Source of the DNA: Cordilura impudica | Lineage: Eukaryota; Arthropoda; Insecta; Diptera; Scathophagidae | Reading direction: 5' to 3' | Length of the DNA: 64,000 nucleotides | Assembly: GCA_963682025.1 (NCBI GenBank) | Contig: OY821521.1 | Location: forward strand, 116,901,604-116,965,603 | Shown here: positions 13,363 through 23,854 of the stretch, piece after piece | Numbering within the stretch: position 1 is the stretch's first letter | Layout of the letters: each line of letters starts with the position of its first letter | Translations under genes and position numbers: made by a program | The notes under the pieces: generated by a model | What the model was told of the DNA's origin: nothing | Databases searched by the model: none | The model's input: the letters and a program-made list of their open reading frames with translations, nothing else

Positions 13363-13937
13363 CCCACCAATCTCACATCACACTGCAAGTTCGAAAAACT
13401 CAATACACTCACATTTTTTTTACTAATACACACACATTTTCCGCAGTGGTCACACTAATGACACCAAATTTTTCGTGCGAATAGTGGCAGACACTAACGA
13501 TGATTAATGTTACCCTGTTATAAATTTAATGCAAATTTACTGGATTCTGTAAAATTGTAATTAAAGTTTTAACTTGTTAAATCTATTATAATGATTTATT
13601 TTTTGAAATGCGCATACAAAAACGCAAGTTTGTTAATTATAGAGCATAAATATTATTAACTATTATTAAAATAATACTAATAATAATAAATGTAAACATT
13701 TTCCCTCAAACATGTGCCTGTATAATAAACTTGGTAACTCTACTTAAAATAAAATAAGAGAGAGAAGTATACAAATTTTTTCAAGTTTACGCTTCGACAA
13801 CATTTTAAAAATGAGATTGCAGTCAGATGTTTGAGCATAAAATTTAATGGCGATGGATTCGACTAATTCGAACAATTTTTCGTTGATAATACGTACACAA
13901 CGATTTTACAATTTCAGTGTGATGTAAGATTGGGGGG
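13363..13937. mobile_element. Harbinger-like MITE, 575 bp, TSD TTA
   Basis: Ends are imperfect inverted repeats: CCCaCCAATCTcACATCAC at the left and, complemented at the right, CCCcCCAATCTtACATCAC. TTA is present on both sides (13360-13362 and 13938-13940). The paralogous unit 2 sequence at 7564-7566 has a single TTA with no insertion, so the boundaries and target duplication are proved within this window. A 3-bp TTA duplication and G/C-rich tips are typical of PIF/Harbinger elements. No transposase is encoded. Confidence 0.85.
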
Positions 13938-15323
13938 TTAACTTTTTGTTGTCTTTACAAAATAGAGTTACCGAGTTCGTCAATGAGTTTTTTGCTTACA
14001 AAACAGTTCTACATAGTTATATAGAATTATTATTCTGCTTTACCTATAAAATATCTGATTGCGATTACATCTAATTTTTAAAAATTGTTTATAATTAATA
14101 AAGCATTATTATTCACATAAATACAAAATTTCACTTTTTAAAATTTCCATTCAAATTTAAGAAAATATCAATTATAATAAAAACTGAAAATAAAATTTCC
14201 AATTATAAATTAGAAAATATTAATTGAGTTTCAGAAAATCATATCAAAACGTCGGAAATAATAATTTTAAATTTAGAAATATCTTTACATTTAAAAATGT
14301 TTACATTTGAAAAAAATATTGCCATTCAGGAGATATTAATAACTTTTCAGTACCGCGATTCAGTAACTTCTTTTAACGATAGTCGAATTGTAAAAAAAAG
14401 AAAATTGCAAAATTATCAGTAAAATTTTGAAACGATATTCGCTATTGTTAAAGTCAGCTGTTGTTGTTATCTAAACGACAACCATTTTTGTGTTGTTTAT
14501 CGATAAAAACTTAAATTTTTAGGTTGAAATGTCGTCATACATAAATAAAAATCATGAAATAGTGAAAATATTTTGCTTTAATTAAAAAACTTTTTTATAT
14601 AAATAAAAAAATTAAATAGCATATTCAATTCATTATTTCATTTTCAAATAAATAAACAGAAATATTAGTAAAAAAAATAAAGATATTAAACATAAACATA
14701 AAATCATCCTGTCAAACACGACATAATTTGTTTTTTTCTATTCTTTGTGTTTTTCGCTTATTTTGACAGAGATGCCACTCCTTTACAATTTAAATAAATA
14801 GAAAAACAGATTTGTCGATATTAATTTAAATTCAATGAATTTAAGAAAACCTCAAATGATATTTAAGAATTGCTAACATAAAAATTGTTACATAAGTAAA
14901 CGTAATTTTATGAGAATGTTATTTTTTATATATAAATTTTCACAATTTTTTTTGGATGAAAATTTGAAGTTTTTCAGAAAATAAAGATAACATTAAATTA
15001 AAAAAATTGCATATTAATTACAGTAGTAATTGCAATATGTCTGAAAAATGACGATAAATCTAACAAACAAAAAATTTCTTCGCTTCTCAAATATATGTAA
15101 GGAGCATATGTAGATATGTACAAAAACCGTACATCACATATGACAACTCTTACGAAAAACTGAGAATAGTGGAAATTAGAAGTATAAATGCAAAAAAAAA
15201 ATATTCAAAATTCAAAAATAACGATTGTTTGTTTGGACAGAGTTGTATCTTCTGAAATTAATACAAAGTAAAGCTGTATGGTACGAAAACTGAAAACTAA
15301 CCACACTGCTCGTAGGCCTGACT

Positions 15324-15396
15324 TTAGGTGAGTGTGTTAAAGCGCTGACCAAAAAGTGCAAGTACGAGTGTATGTGAAGGTTCATGGTTCAAAACC
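15324..15396 (+). promoter_or_regulatory. tRNA-like Pol III A and B boxes, array unit 1
   Basis: GGTTCAAAACC at 15386-15396 fits the B-box consensus GGTTCRANNCC exactly. About 45 bp upstream, TAGGTGAGTGTGTTAAAGCG (near 15324-15343) resembles the A box and D-arm of a type II tRNA (Leu/Ser). The same sequences occur about 609 and 1227 bp downstream in units 2 and 3. No clean acceptor stem forms, so it is a tRNA-derived head rather than a tRNA gene. Confidence 0.6.
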
Positions 15397-15480
15397 TCAC
15401 GGCCGCCCTAAGTAGAAAAAAATTTTCATATAGAAACAATCTATTCAATTAAAACATAACAATTATCACAATGTTCAATA

Positions 15481-15521
15481 AATCGCTGATGAAGGCTGAA
15501 ATGCCAGAAACCGGTCCGATT
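15481..15521 (+). ncRNA. Hammerhead ribozyme-like motif, copy 1
   Basis: Fits a type I hammerhead. Stem I is AATCG (15481-15485) with CGATT (15517-15521). The core CTGATGA is at 15486-15492. Stem II is GGC/GCC with a TGAAAT loop. GAAA is at 15507-15510. Stem III is the palindrome ACCGGT with no loop, followed by C15516 at the expected cleavage position (GTC). The one departure is an A-A mismatch where a G-C pair (10.1-11.1) normally sits at the base of stem II, which may weaken activity. The loopless stem III would work best as a dimer, which a tandem transcript provides. Confidence 0.6.
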
Positions 15522-16099
15522 AAGAATACAGTGCAGTTATGAATTTTTGAAATATATGCTTTCTTCTTCTTTACCACGCACCATTTAAACAAAATTAATA
15601 AAAAAAAAAAAAAAATTGCATATTAATTACAGTAGTAATTGCAATATGTCTGAAAAATGACGATAAATCTAACAAACAAAAAATTTCTTGGCTTCAAAGC
15701 GTCATCTCAAATATATGTAAGGTGCATATGTAGGTATGTACAAAAACCGTACATCACATATGACAACTCTTACGAAAAACTGAGAATAGTGGAAATTAGA
15801 AGTATAAATGCAAAAAAAAATATTCAAAATTCAAAAATAACGATTGTTTGTTTGGACGGAGTTGTATCTTCTGAAATTAATACAAAGTAAAGCTGTATGG
15901 TACGAAAACTGAAAACTAACCACACTGCTCGTAGGCCTGACTTTAGGTGAGTGTGTTAAAGCGCTGACCAAAAAGTGCAAGTACGAGTGTATGTGAAAGT
16001 TCATGGTTCAAAACCTCACGGCCGCCCTAAGTAGAAAAAAATTTTCATATAGAAACAATCTATTCAATTAAAACATAACAATTATCACAATGTTCAATA

Positions 16100-16140
16100 A
16101 ATCGCTGATGAAGGCTGAAATGCCAGAAACCGGTCCGATT
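16100..16140 (+). ncRNA. Hammerhead ribozyme-like motif, copy 2
   Basis: Same sequence and fold as the copy at 15481, 619 bp downstream. Core CTGATGA is at 16105-16111 and the predicted cleavage is after C16135. The A-A mismatch at the base of stem II is shared, so it is a family feature rather than damage to one copy. Confidence 0.6.
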
Positions 16141-16717
16141 AAGAATACAGTGCAGTTATGAATTTTTGAAATATATGCTTTCTTCTTCTTTACCACGCAC
16201 CATTTAAACAAAATTAATAAAAAAAAAAAAAAATTGCATACTAATTACAGTAGTAATTGCAATATGTCTGAAAAATGACGATAAATCTAACAAACAAAAA
16301 ATTTCTTCGCTTCAAAGCGTCATCTCAAATATATGTAAGGTGCATATGTAGGTATGTACAAAAACCGTACATCACATATGACAACTCTTACGAAAAACTG
16401 AGAATAGTGGAAATTAGAAGTATAAATGCAAAAAAAAATATTCAAAATTCAAAAATAACGATTGTTTGTTTGGACAGAGTTGTATCTTCTGAAATTAATA
16501 CAAAGTAAAGCTGTATGGTACGAAAACTGAAAACTAACCACACTGCTCGTAGGCCTGACTTTAGGTGAGTGTGTTAAAGCGCTGACCAAAAAGTGCAAGT
16601 ACGAGTGTATGTGAAGGTTCATGGTTCAAAACCTCACGGCCGCCCTAAGTAGAAAAAAATTTTCATATAGAAACAATCTATTCAATTAAAACATAACAAT
16701 TATCACAATGTTCAATA

Positions 16718-16758
16718 AATCGCTGATGAAGGCTGAAATGCCAGAAACCGGTCCGATT
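16718..16758 (+). ncRNA. Hammerhead ribozyme-like motif, copy 3
   Basis: Identical motif 618 bp after copy 2, with predicted cleavage after C16753. Cleavage at neighbouring copies would release monomers of about 618 nt. Confidence 0.6.
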
Positions 16759-17520
16759 AAGAATACAGTGCAGTTATGAATTTTTGAAATATATGCTTTC
16801 TTCTTCTTTACCACGCACCATTTAAACAAAATTAATAATAAAAAAAAAAAAATTGCATATTAATTACAGTAGTAATTGCAATATGTCTGAAAAATGACGA
16901 TAAATCTAACAAACAAAAAATTAAATTATTTTATTTAAAATGTTTGGGACTTTTCGTTTTTTGCGTTTTTCATCCCTAATTTGATTATTTATTATTATAA
17001 ATTTATTCTCTATGTTTTCAAAATGTGCCAATATTTTAAAAAAAAGTTGAGAGAGCTTTTTTTTTTTGGTTATTATTTTGTTACTCCATCCGACCTATAT
17101 GGCCACAATGAAGAAATATTTGGCCAGTTAAAAGAAACTATACAGCCATCTCCAATTAGAACGATTTAATGTATATAGCCACTCTACACAACCATTACCT
17201 TTGCAATGGAGGTTAGGGCGAGCTATTTAATTAGCAAAAACTAAATTAAACGAGAAGTTATGTCATATAACCGGAAACGCATGCATATAGGTGTATAACC
17301 AAAATGCATGCCGATCAGCAACCACGATGACCAAAAAGCAAACACCGAAATAACTCCGAAATAATAGAAAAGAAGAAAACCAACCAAAAGAATTTGCTGA
17401 AATAATTTGGTATTAAGTTTAACAAATTGTTTACTTTTTCATTTACATTTATTATCAAGACTCAAACCAAGGTGGAGGGTATCAAAGATTCGGCACAGCC
17501 GAATTTAACACTCTTACTTG

Positions 17521-18293
17521 ATTTTTATTATTATTTATTAATCTTTACATATTTTATTTTTTTATTTTTTAACGACAGTGAAGTAATTTTTTAATGTTAA
17601 ATACTGTATTAAAATTATCAAATCAAATTCAAAAGGCCCCTCTGCGGGCCACCAAATAAATTCAAAAAGGGATTTTTTCTTGCTGCTTTTTTACAAATAT
17701 TTTATTTTTTAAGACAATAACATACATTTTTATGCTAATTATTTCTTTTACATACAATTATATATTAACTTTTCATAAATCAAATTTTAATTTTTCATTT
17801 ATTTATTAATCAGCTTTTTCTACAAGCAAGCAGTAAGTGAAGGCAATTATGAGTATGAATGAGTTTCAATTTTTGTGTTGTGTGTGCATAACATAACAAA
17901 TATCGTAAAATTTTGATCGTAACTTTGGGAGCAAAAAAAAAAATGACCGTATTTATGGAACAAGATTTTGTTCCACCAACACGCTCCTCCATTTCAATTT
18001 TCAGGTGCATGTATAAAGCTTGTTGTCCTCTCTTGCATTATCAGTTTTCATGCACCAAATATTCAGTTTGTGCATCCTCATTATATATGGTCCTTGGTAT
18101 ATACACCAGAAGGACAAACCTGAAATGTTGTATATCCCAAAGCTCTAGAATAACTAAAATTTGTAACTTCTAAACATCATACACTCAAAATAATCCATGC
18201 ATAAACATAGTTAATTGTAATGGTAAGCATGTTAAACCATTTTTCAAATCAAGGGCCTTTGGATCCCGGGCAAGACCGGGTAAAAACAGCTAG
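17521..18293 (+). mobile_element. Helitron-like 3' end (5' end not located)
   Basis: The sequence ends with a GC hairpin, CCCGG-gcaaga-CCGGG (about 18265-18280), ten bases before CTAG (18290-18293) followed by T. This is the standard Helitron 3' terminus: hairpin, short spacer, CTRR, T flank. I could not identify a 5' TC terminus, so the left limit is only the end of the preceding repeat. No Rep/helicase is encoded; the short ORFs at 17810-18173 look like chance. Confidence 0.5.
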
Positions 18294-18871
18294 TTGACTA
18301 TAATAAAATTTGCTTTTAGAACTTTATCTACAGACATTTTGAAAATTTTTGTTAATACTCGAAACATTAGGCATTAGTATTACGTTAAAACAAGAAATGG
18401 TTATATGCTGCACAAAATAATCGAGTATCGTGATTCCGAAAATTGTTCCATACAGTATGTTTCTGAATATATCACAAAAATAGGAGGACCTTCGGTCGGA
18501 TATTTTACGAAGTGTGCTGGAATTGATGAACTTTTTCTTTAGATAAGTATTCAGTTTTTTGGCCTAACAATGTAACCAAGACAATGTCTGCGATTGTTGG
18601 GTATAGCGGTTACATAATATATAACCGCAGATAAAGGGTTGAGTTTCATTTGAAATTTGTATAGACAAATTTGCAAACGTTTCGTTACGCTTCATTTCAT
18701 GATATGAGAACAAAAGAATTTATTATCGCATAGGCACACTTGAAAAACTAAAAAAAATTTCTTGGGAATCATGTGTCATTTAATTTATTCGATTTCCATT
18801 TTTTTTGTTGTATCCAAATTTTTTTTTAAAAGAGCAATTTGGTCATATTTTTTTAAATTGTATTCAGAAAT
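18294..18871. other. No recognisable feature
   Basis: AT-rich sequence without a credible ORF or repeat that I could identify. A short foldback around 18600-18632 ('agcggttacat' against 'ataaccgc') is visible. Confidence 0.4.
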
Positions 18872-20216
18872 TTACTTCATTTGATTTGAAAACGTTATTT
18901 GGTGCATTACTTCCGAAAAAAATATACTTAAATAAAACATATCATAAAAAAAAACCTTTTTATTGAAATTTGTTTGTTGTATTAAAATCGCAATTTTGAA
19001 ATAGACACTTTGTAATTTTTTTTGCCTATTCCAAACACGAAAAACGACCTCCTGGGAATCGACCCAATATTTTGCGGAACCTTTCATCTTCTGCTGCACC
19101 GCAAAAATCAAGTCTGCATCCCACCAACCATAAGCATTGCGCAAGACCTCCACCCGCTGAATAAACCGTTTAGCATTTAGAGATTTTACACCAGTTGGAT
19201 AAAAATCCGGCAACATTTCAACCATGTCTCGAATGCTGCAATAATTGTTGCCATTACTGTGATTTAAAACCCATTGTCGTTGACGTTGACCAAAATCATT
19301 ATAGTCCTCAAACCCTGGTGGTTCCATCATCAACACATCCCCGTTGCTGCCCACCAGAAGAGGAAGCATAATTTTGTGGATGACCTCCATCAAAAATACT
19401 TTGGAACGCTGAAACGTTACCAGAATCACTATTTTCAGGCTGTTGCCCAAAACATTCATGTTGTTGTGCTCGTTGACTACCACATGTTAACGCATTACCA
19501 TAACCACACATCCTTTCACTTCTCGTAAAATTTTCATTATTAAAACTTTCGTTTCGTGCCACCCTATTGCTATTGCCATAAATACCATCAGAATCAAATC
19601 GTTGACGATCACCAACAGTTGACGTTGAATACATATTATTATTCGTTGAAAATGCATTCTGCTGATGAAAAACACTCGTTGTCATTGTTGGTCGCTGGTA
19701 AGAACTCGTTGGTTGCAAAACATTGGTGTTTGTGTGTAGGTACGTTGGCGGTTGATTTCCAATACGTGTTTGTGTGTGCGTTGGCGCGTTTCGTGTATTC
19801 ACTTGTTGAATCTGCTGTTGTTGTTGCGTTGAATTTGGATGATGTAACTGTGTTGTATTTAGATGATGTTGTTGTTGTTGTCGGGAAAATGGCGGTGTAT
19901 GTACTGAGAGGTTCATGCCTGTAATGCTATTACACATTTCATCCTCCCCCAAACCTCGTGTTGGCGAAGATTCTGACGTTGGCCGGAACCCCATTCGTTG
20001 TACATTCTGGATCGACTTTTCCAGCAAATCCAATCGTTTGGGCAAACTTGCCGACACCGACGCGTCCCGGAAACTCTCAAACTGCTCTTCACCAAAATGC
20101 TCCTCTAAGCGCTCGACCAGAACCGCCTTTTTCCCGGACGTTGGCAGACCGGCAGCTCTGCACCTTCCACGAAGAGCCTCCACATTCATGTTGCGGAAAT
20201 TCACCATCGTCTTCAA
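18872..20216 (-). pseudogene. SAP-domain gag of an LTR-type retrotransposon, frameshifted
   Basis: The first part (19308-20216, 302 residues) begins with a SAP motif within residues 10-42 (VEALRGRCRAAGL, then VERLEEHFG). A Gln/Asn/Thr-rich low-complexity linker follows. Near 19310 the frame shifts to a second open stretch with a gag capsid-like segment (LNAKRFIQRVEVLRNAYGW, then AVQQKMKGSAKYW at about 19050-19220). After about 19040 homology stops and the reading is noise. SAP domains bind nucleic acid and occur at the N-terminus of some insect retrotransposon Gags. No protease, RT or LTR lies nearby, so this is a 3'-truncated remnant. The exact clade is uncertain. Confidence 0.65.
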
Positions 20217-20643
20217 CAGAACAAAAAAAACTCTTGCGGATTTGTATTTTAACTTTTCCTTTTAATAAAAAAAAACAATTTTTGGGAACAGACACGATCC
20301 CACTTCTGAAATTGACAGAAATGGCTTTTAAATCAGACCGACAACTTAAGCAAACAAAACAAATTATTTTAATGTTAATTTTAAAACGTTTATTTAATTT
20401 AATAAAAATAGTTATATTAAACGAATTTAATACATGTCTTTCTTTCTCTAGTCTCGTACGCAGAATGCCCTCTACCACAAAATACAAAAATGACATAAAA
20501 CATTTATTCGCCAATCATATCAAAACGATAGCACAAAACTGCACTATGGGGCAGGATTGATTGTGCGTGACACTTTCTAAAGTACACTCAATTACTTAAA
20601 TTCTATGAGCGACTTTCTAAAGTACACTCAATAACTCTAAATA
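20217..20643. other. Flank of gag remnant with short direct repeat
   Basis: Upstream of the gag start on its strand. At 20566-20640 a 'gactttctaaagtacactca' phrase occurs twice about 45 bp apart. It might be leader or LTR debris of the gag-bearing element, but no second LTR is visible. Confidence 0.3.
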
Positions 20644-23182
20644 CAGTATTTTTCGGTTAATTGCACATCAAAATTTGCACAACTTTTTGTTCAATTAACC
20701 GGGGAACCAATTAACCGATACCCGCTTAATTGAACAATTCCTTCAATTACAAGAATCCCGTTTAATTGAACAGTTTGTTCAATTACAGAAATCACGCATA
20801 ATTGGAACTACTAATGAATTAAAAGAAATCGCATATGTGCACTTTAAGTTTTTCAAAATAATTTTTTTTTACCTTAAACGAAAAAAAGGCAAGTAACAGA
20901 AAAAAATGTACATATATGTGTATACGCAGGTATTTATTATTGTAGGTATGTACTATTAAATGTGCTATTTATGTGCACATTAGTTTTACAAAAAAATAAA
21001 ATTTATAAACTAAAAAACAATTCATATATTGGTTTTACAAAAAAAAAACATAAACTTAAAGAATAAAAACAATTCATATGCATATACATACAGCTCTTCC
21101 ATTCACGTAAGTATAAAAATATTACATAGTACTTAAAAAATAAAAAAAAGGAACAAATAAATTCATGTTGTACATATTCACACTTTTCGAGATCATTATT
21201 TAAAAAAGAAAAATAAACGTGTTGTTTACATTTTAAAAGAATTACTTGAAAAAGTATGTAATTTTTGTTTGCGTATTTTTTAATTTATTTGAGACAATGT
21301 AAGACTCCATATTACCTAACTCACATAGGAACTTGTTTTCGGTACAAAAAAATGTCTGAAGTTCTTGGATGTGTTTTAAAGCTTCTAGAACTGATGGAGG
21401 TTTTGGATTATCATGTTCTTGCTCTTCTTCCTCAACATCAGCCCCATCCAAAATATTTTCAATAATTTCCATATCAGTAAGCACTCCATTACATTCCTCG
21501 TTGTCGTCACATGTTACAAATTCTTCAAATTCTTCTCTTAAATTGTCCGCTATTTCAAACTCATCGGAACTTTCAGTTTCTCATTTTCTTCTTCGGGGGA
21601 CGTCTTCACTAATCTCGCCTGTAAAATTATACCTAGCATTACTAAAATGTACAATAACAAAATCCGATAGTTTAATACCTTTTTAAAACAATTTTTAATA
21701 GACGTTGGTTTAACCATCCAAAAACTGCGCTTTGTCATATGCATTGCATGTAGAATATTAATTGACTTTGAAAACTCTTCAACTGTTTTCCCTAGCTCCA
21801 TAGCTACAATCTGTTTTCTAAATATATTCTGTCTATAATATGACTTGAAGGCATGAATTATACCCTGATCTAGGGCTGGGTTATTGCTGTAGTATTTGCT
21901 GGTAAAAACTGTAGATTTATGTGCTTTAAATTTTGGGGCTTCTTGTGGCAAGACGCATTATCTACAAACAGAACAATGTTTCGTTTCTGTGAAGCCATTT
22001 CTTCTTCTAAGTTAAGTATAATTTCGCTCCATAGATCTGCTGTCATCCATGCTTTTTGATTCGAATAGTATTTTAAGGGCAATACTTTATTTTTCAGGCA
22101 ACGTGGGTTTTTAGCCTTTCCGATTATAATAACTTTTTTGTATTCACCCGTGGCATTGCATATAAAAAGTAATGTTACGCGCTCCTTAGATGACTTAAAT
22201 CCAGTGTTACAGTATCCCTGTTTGCAAAGGCTTTTTGGAGGCAATGCTTTGAAAAATAAAGCGCTCTCATCCGCGTTGAAAATGTCGGCCTCCTCGTATT
22301 CTGATAATATATTTGGTGCAACTGAACTTAAAAAATCTTCTGCCGCATTTGAATCCGCAGATTTTTGCTCCCCATGTATTTTTCTGAGCTTAATTCCTTG
22401 CCGCTGTTGCCAGCGCCATAACCAGCCTGTTGATGGGGTAAACTCACAATTCATTTGTTGAGCCAACTGCTGCGCTTTTTCCATCAACATGTTTGTTGAA
22501 ATCACTGCACCAGATGATTGCATTTGTTCGAACCAAATTTGAAGCGCTCGTTCAACGTCAATATTGTTTCCATGCCGTTCACGCTTGCTTGACAATTTGC
22601 ACTTGGAGGCTTTTGATTTTATTTCGAACTCATTTCGCAAAATTCTATTCAATGTGGTAAGAGAGCACGCATACTTTTTGCACAGCTCAGACTTCTGCTT
22701 GCATTTAGCTTCAGATAAAATTTTAAGCTTATCCTTAAGTGTAAGGGTTACGTATCGTTTTCCACTCATAGTCTACAAAAATTAACAATAAGATAAAATT
22801 AATTTCCAATGTTATTGTCAAATACAAATTAAACACTTACCCTTTCTCACGGTTTTTCCTTAGCAATAAACATATGTTTTCAATTACATACATACATAGT
22901 AGAGATGCCACCCAGTGTTTTTCACAAATGATGTCAAATATGTATGTGCAAAAATGCCAGATTATTTTTCAATAATATTGCAATTAACCGGGTAAAAGTA
23001 AGAGGAAATTTATTTTTGATGACATGAATTTTGAACCAATTAAGCGGGAAAATCAATTAACCGGGTTCAATTATCCGAGGAAATTTACATGTGTTTTCGT
23101 ATGCAATATTTTTGCCCGATCATGTGGTTCAATTAAGCGTGGAAACCAATTAACCGTAGGGTCAATTAACCGAAAAATACTG
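20644..23182 (-). mobile_element. Tigger/pogo transposon, 2539 bp, TA target duplication
   Basis: Terminal inverted repeats CAGTATTTTTCGGTTAATTG at 20644 and complemented at 23182, flanked by TA on both sides (20642-20643 and 23183-23184). Subterminal regions (20690-20820 and 22980-23180) are crowded with variants of TCAATTAACCG / CAATTAAGCG in both orientations, likely transposase-binding sites. TA insertion and CAGT...ACTG tips are typical of the Tc1/mariner-pogo group. The transposase inside is broken, so the copy is non-autonomous. Confidence 0.9.
21242..22769 (-). pseudogene. Pogo/Tigger-family transposase, frameshifted
   Basis: The main frame (21870-22769, 299 residues) has a psq-type N-terminal helix-turn-helix (residues 1-50, LTLKDKLKILSEA then LTTLNRILRNEF). 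A CENP-B-type HTH follows (about 75-130, including WLWRWQQRQGI). The DDE domain has Asp in FNADESALFF and Asp in LFVDNASCHK. The frame ends at TAG 21870-21872 through a one-base loss exactly where the third acidic motif begins; that motif continues in another frame at 21550-21951 (DQGIIHAFKSYY). A further break precedes the acidic C-terminal tail (21242-21484). At least two frameshifts make it non-functional. Confidence 0.9.
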
Positions 23183-23184
23183 TA

Positions 23185-23678
23185 TTATCAATGCATTTTT
23201 GGTTGGGTGGAGTCTCTTTCCATGTCAGTCTTCATTCATAGAGTTTTACTTTGAACTCTAAATTAATTGGATGTTGTGTAAATAGAAACTGCATGTGAAG
23301 CAATTTCCTTACTCAAAATAAAATCAAAACAAATGTTAATGGGTCACTAGTTTCAATTGCATTAGTCAATTGTGTTGGTGGTTTACCCCAAAAACTATAT
23401 GAGTATTACTCATGTTACTAAAGAAAGGAAACAGAGACTCAACCATACCACAAAGCATTGTTGTATGCATGGCGTTAGTATTTACATTAACTTACACGCT
23501 ATACCATGCACACGTTACACCCTTCGCCTTAAGAAAATCATATAATTGTTCTTTAGCACACTTGTATGATTTTCAAGTGGTGTAAAGTGCATTCTTATAG
23601 TAGCTATTAAAAAAAATTTTAAAAGTTTATTGTAATGTAATACTTTATTTGTACAATTGCTTAAGAAAAATTTTATTA
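23185..23678. other. No recognisable feature
   Basis: Between the Tigger element and the LINE 5' end. No convincing ORF, repeat or structural RNA was seen. A slightly GC-richer patch lies at 23440-23560. Confidence 0.4.
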
Positions 23679-23854
23679 CAGTTCGAATCTAATTCTCTTT
23701 ACGAACGGTCGTGTAAATAATTAAAGCGCTTAGAGTACAATTATTTAAAATTAAAAACAAGTGTATATTTTTGTTTTTGCAATTGCCTATTCTTGATCTC
23801 ATTTGAACTCACGTGGTAGACAATCCAGCTTAAAACAGGAATAAAAATTTTGCG

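Larger units (their letters stand above)
15001..16920 (+). mobile_element. Tandem array of ~618-bp SINE-like units with hammerhead motif (retrozyme-like)
   Basis: Three full head-to-tail units (starts 15006, 15615 and 16233; spacing 609, 618, 619) and a truncated fourth (16852-16920). Each full unit has tRNA-like A and B boxes, a hammerhead-like core, and an A-rich run. The array is flanked by TTAAATTA on both sides (14993-15000 and 16921-16928), and the paralogous locus at about 8741-8749 lacks it, so the multimer probably entered in one event. The right end finishes in 'caaacaaaaaa', like an A-rich retroposon tail. SINE-like and retrozyme-like are inferences. The 77-residue open frames in units 2 and 3 show no protein-like features and are conserved only because the units are recent copies. 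Confidence 0.75.
11378..17520 (+). repeat. Composite tandem repeat, unit 3 (A''-C') with nested insertions
   Basis: A'' (11378 to about 12180) matches A but with more substitutions than A to A'. C' resumes at about 13310 and ends at 17520 with the same 'ttcggcacagccgaa' hairpin and 'cactcttacttg'. C' is expanded relative to C by two demonstrable insertions (13363-13937 and 15001-16920) and carries an extra stretch near 17278-17430. Segment B is not present after it. Confidence 0.75.

Noticed and set aside
15300..15420. A genuine tRNA gene
   Set aside because: Only the A and B boxes are tRNA-like; no full cloverleaf or acceptor stem forms.
15657..16508. 77-residue ORFs in array units 2 and 3 as a conserved small protein
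   Set aside because: The units are near-identical duplicates, the first unit has the frame disrupted, and the sequence has no protein-like features; identity reflects recent copying of DNA.
19556..20560. Long plus-strand ORFs at 19556-19924, 19915-20265 and 19958-20560
   Set aside because: They are antisense shadows of the Gln/Asn-rich gag on the minus strand.
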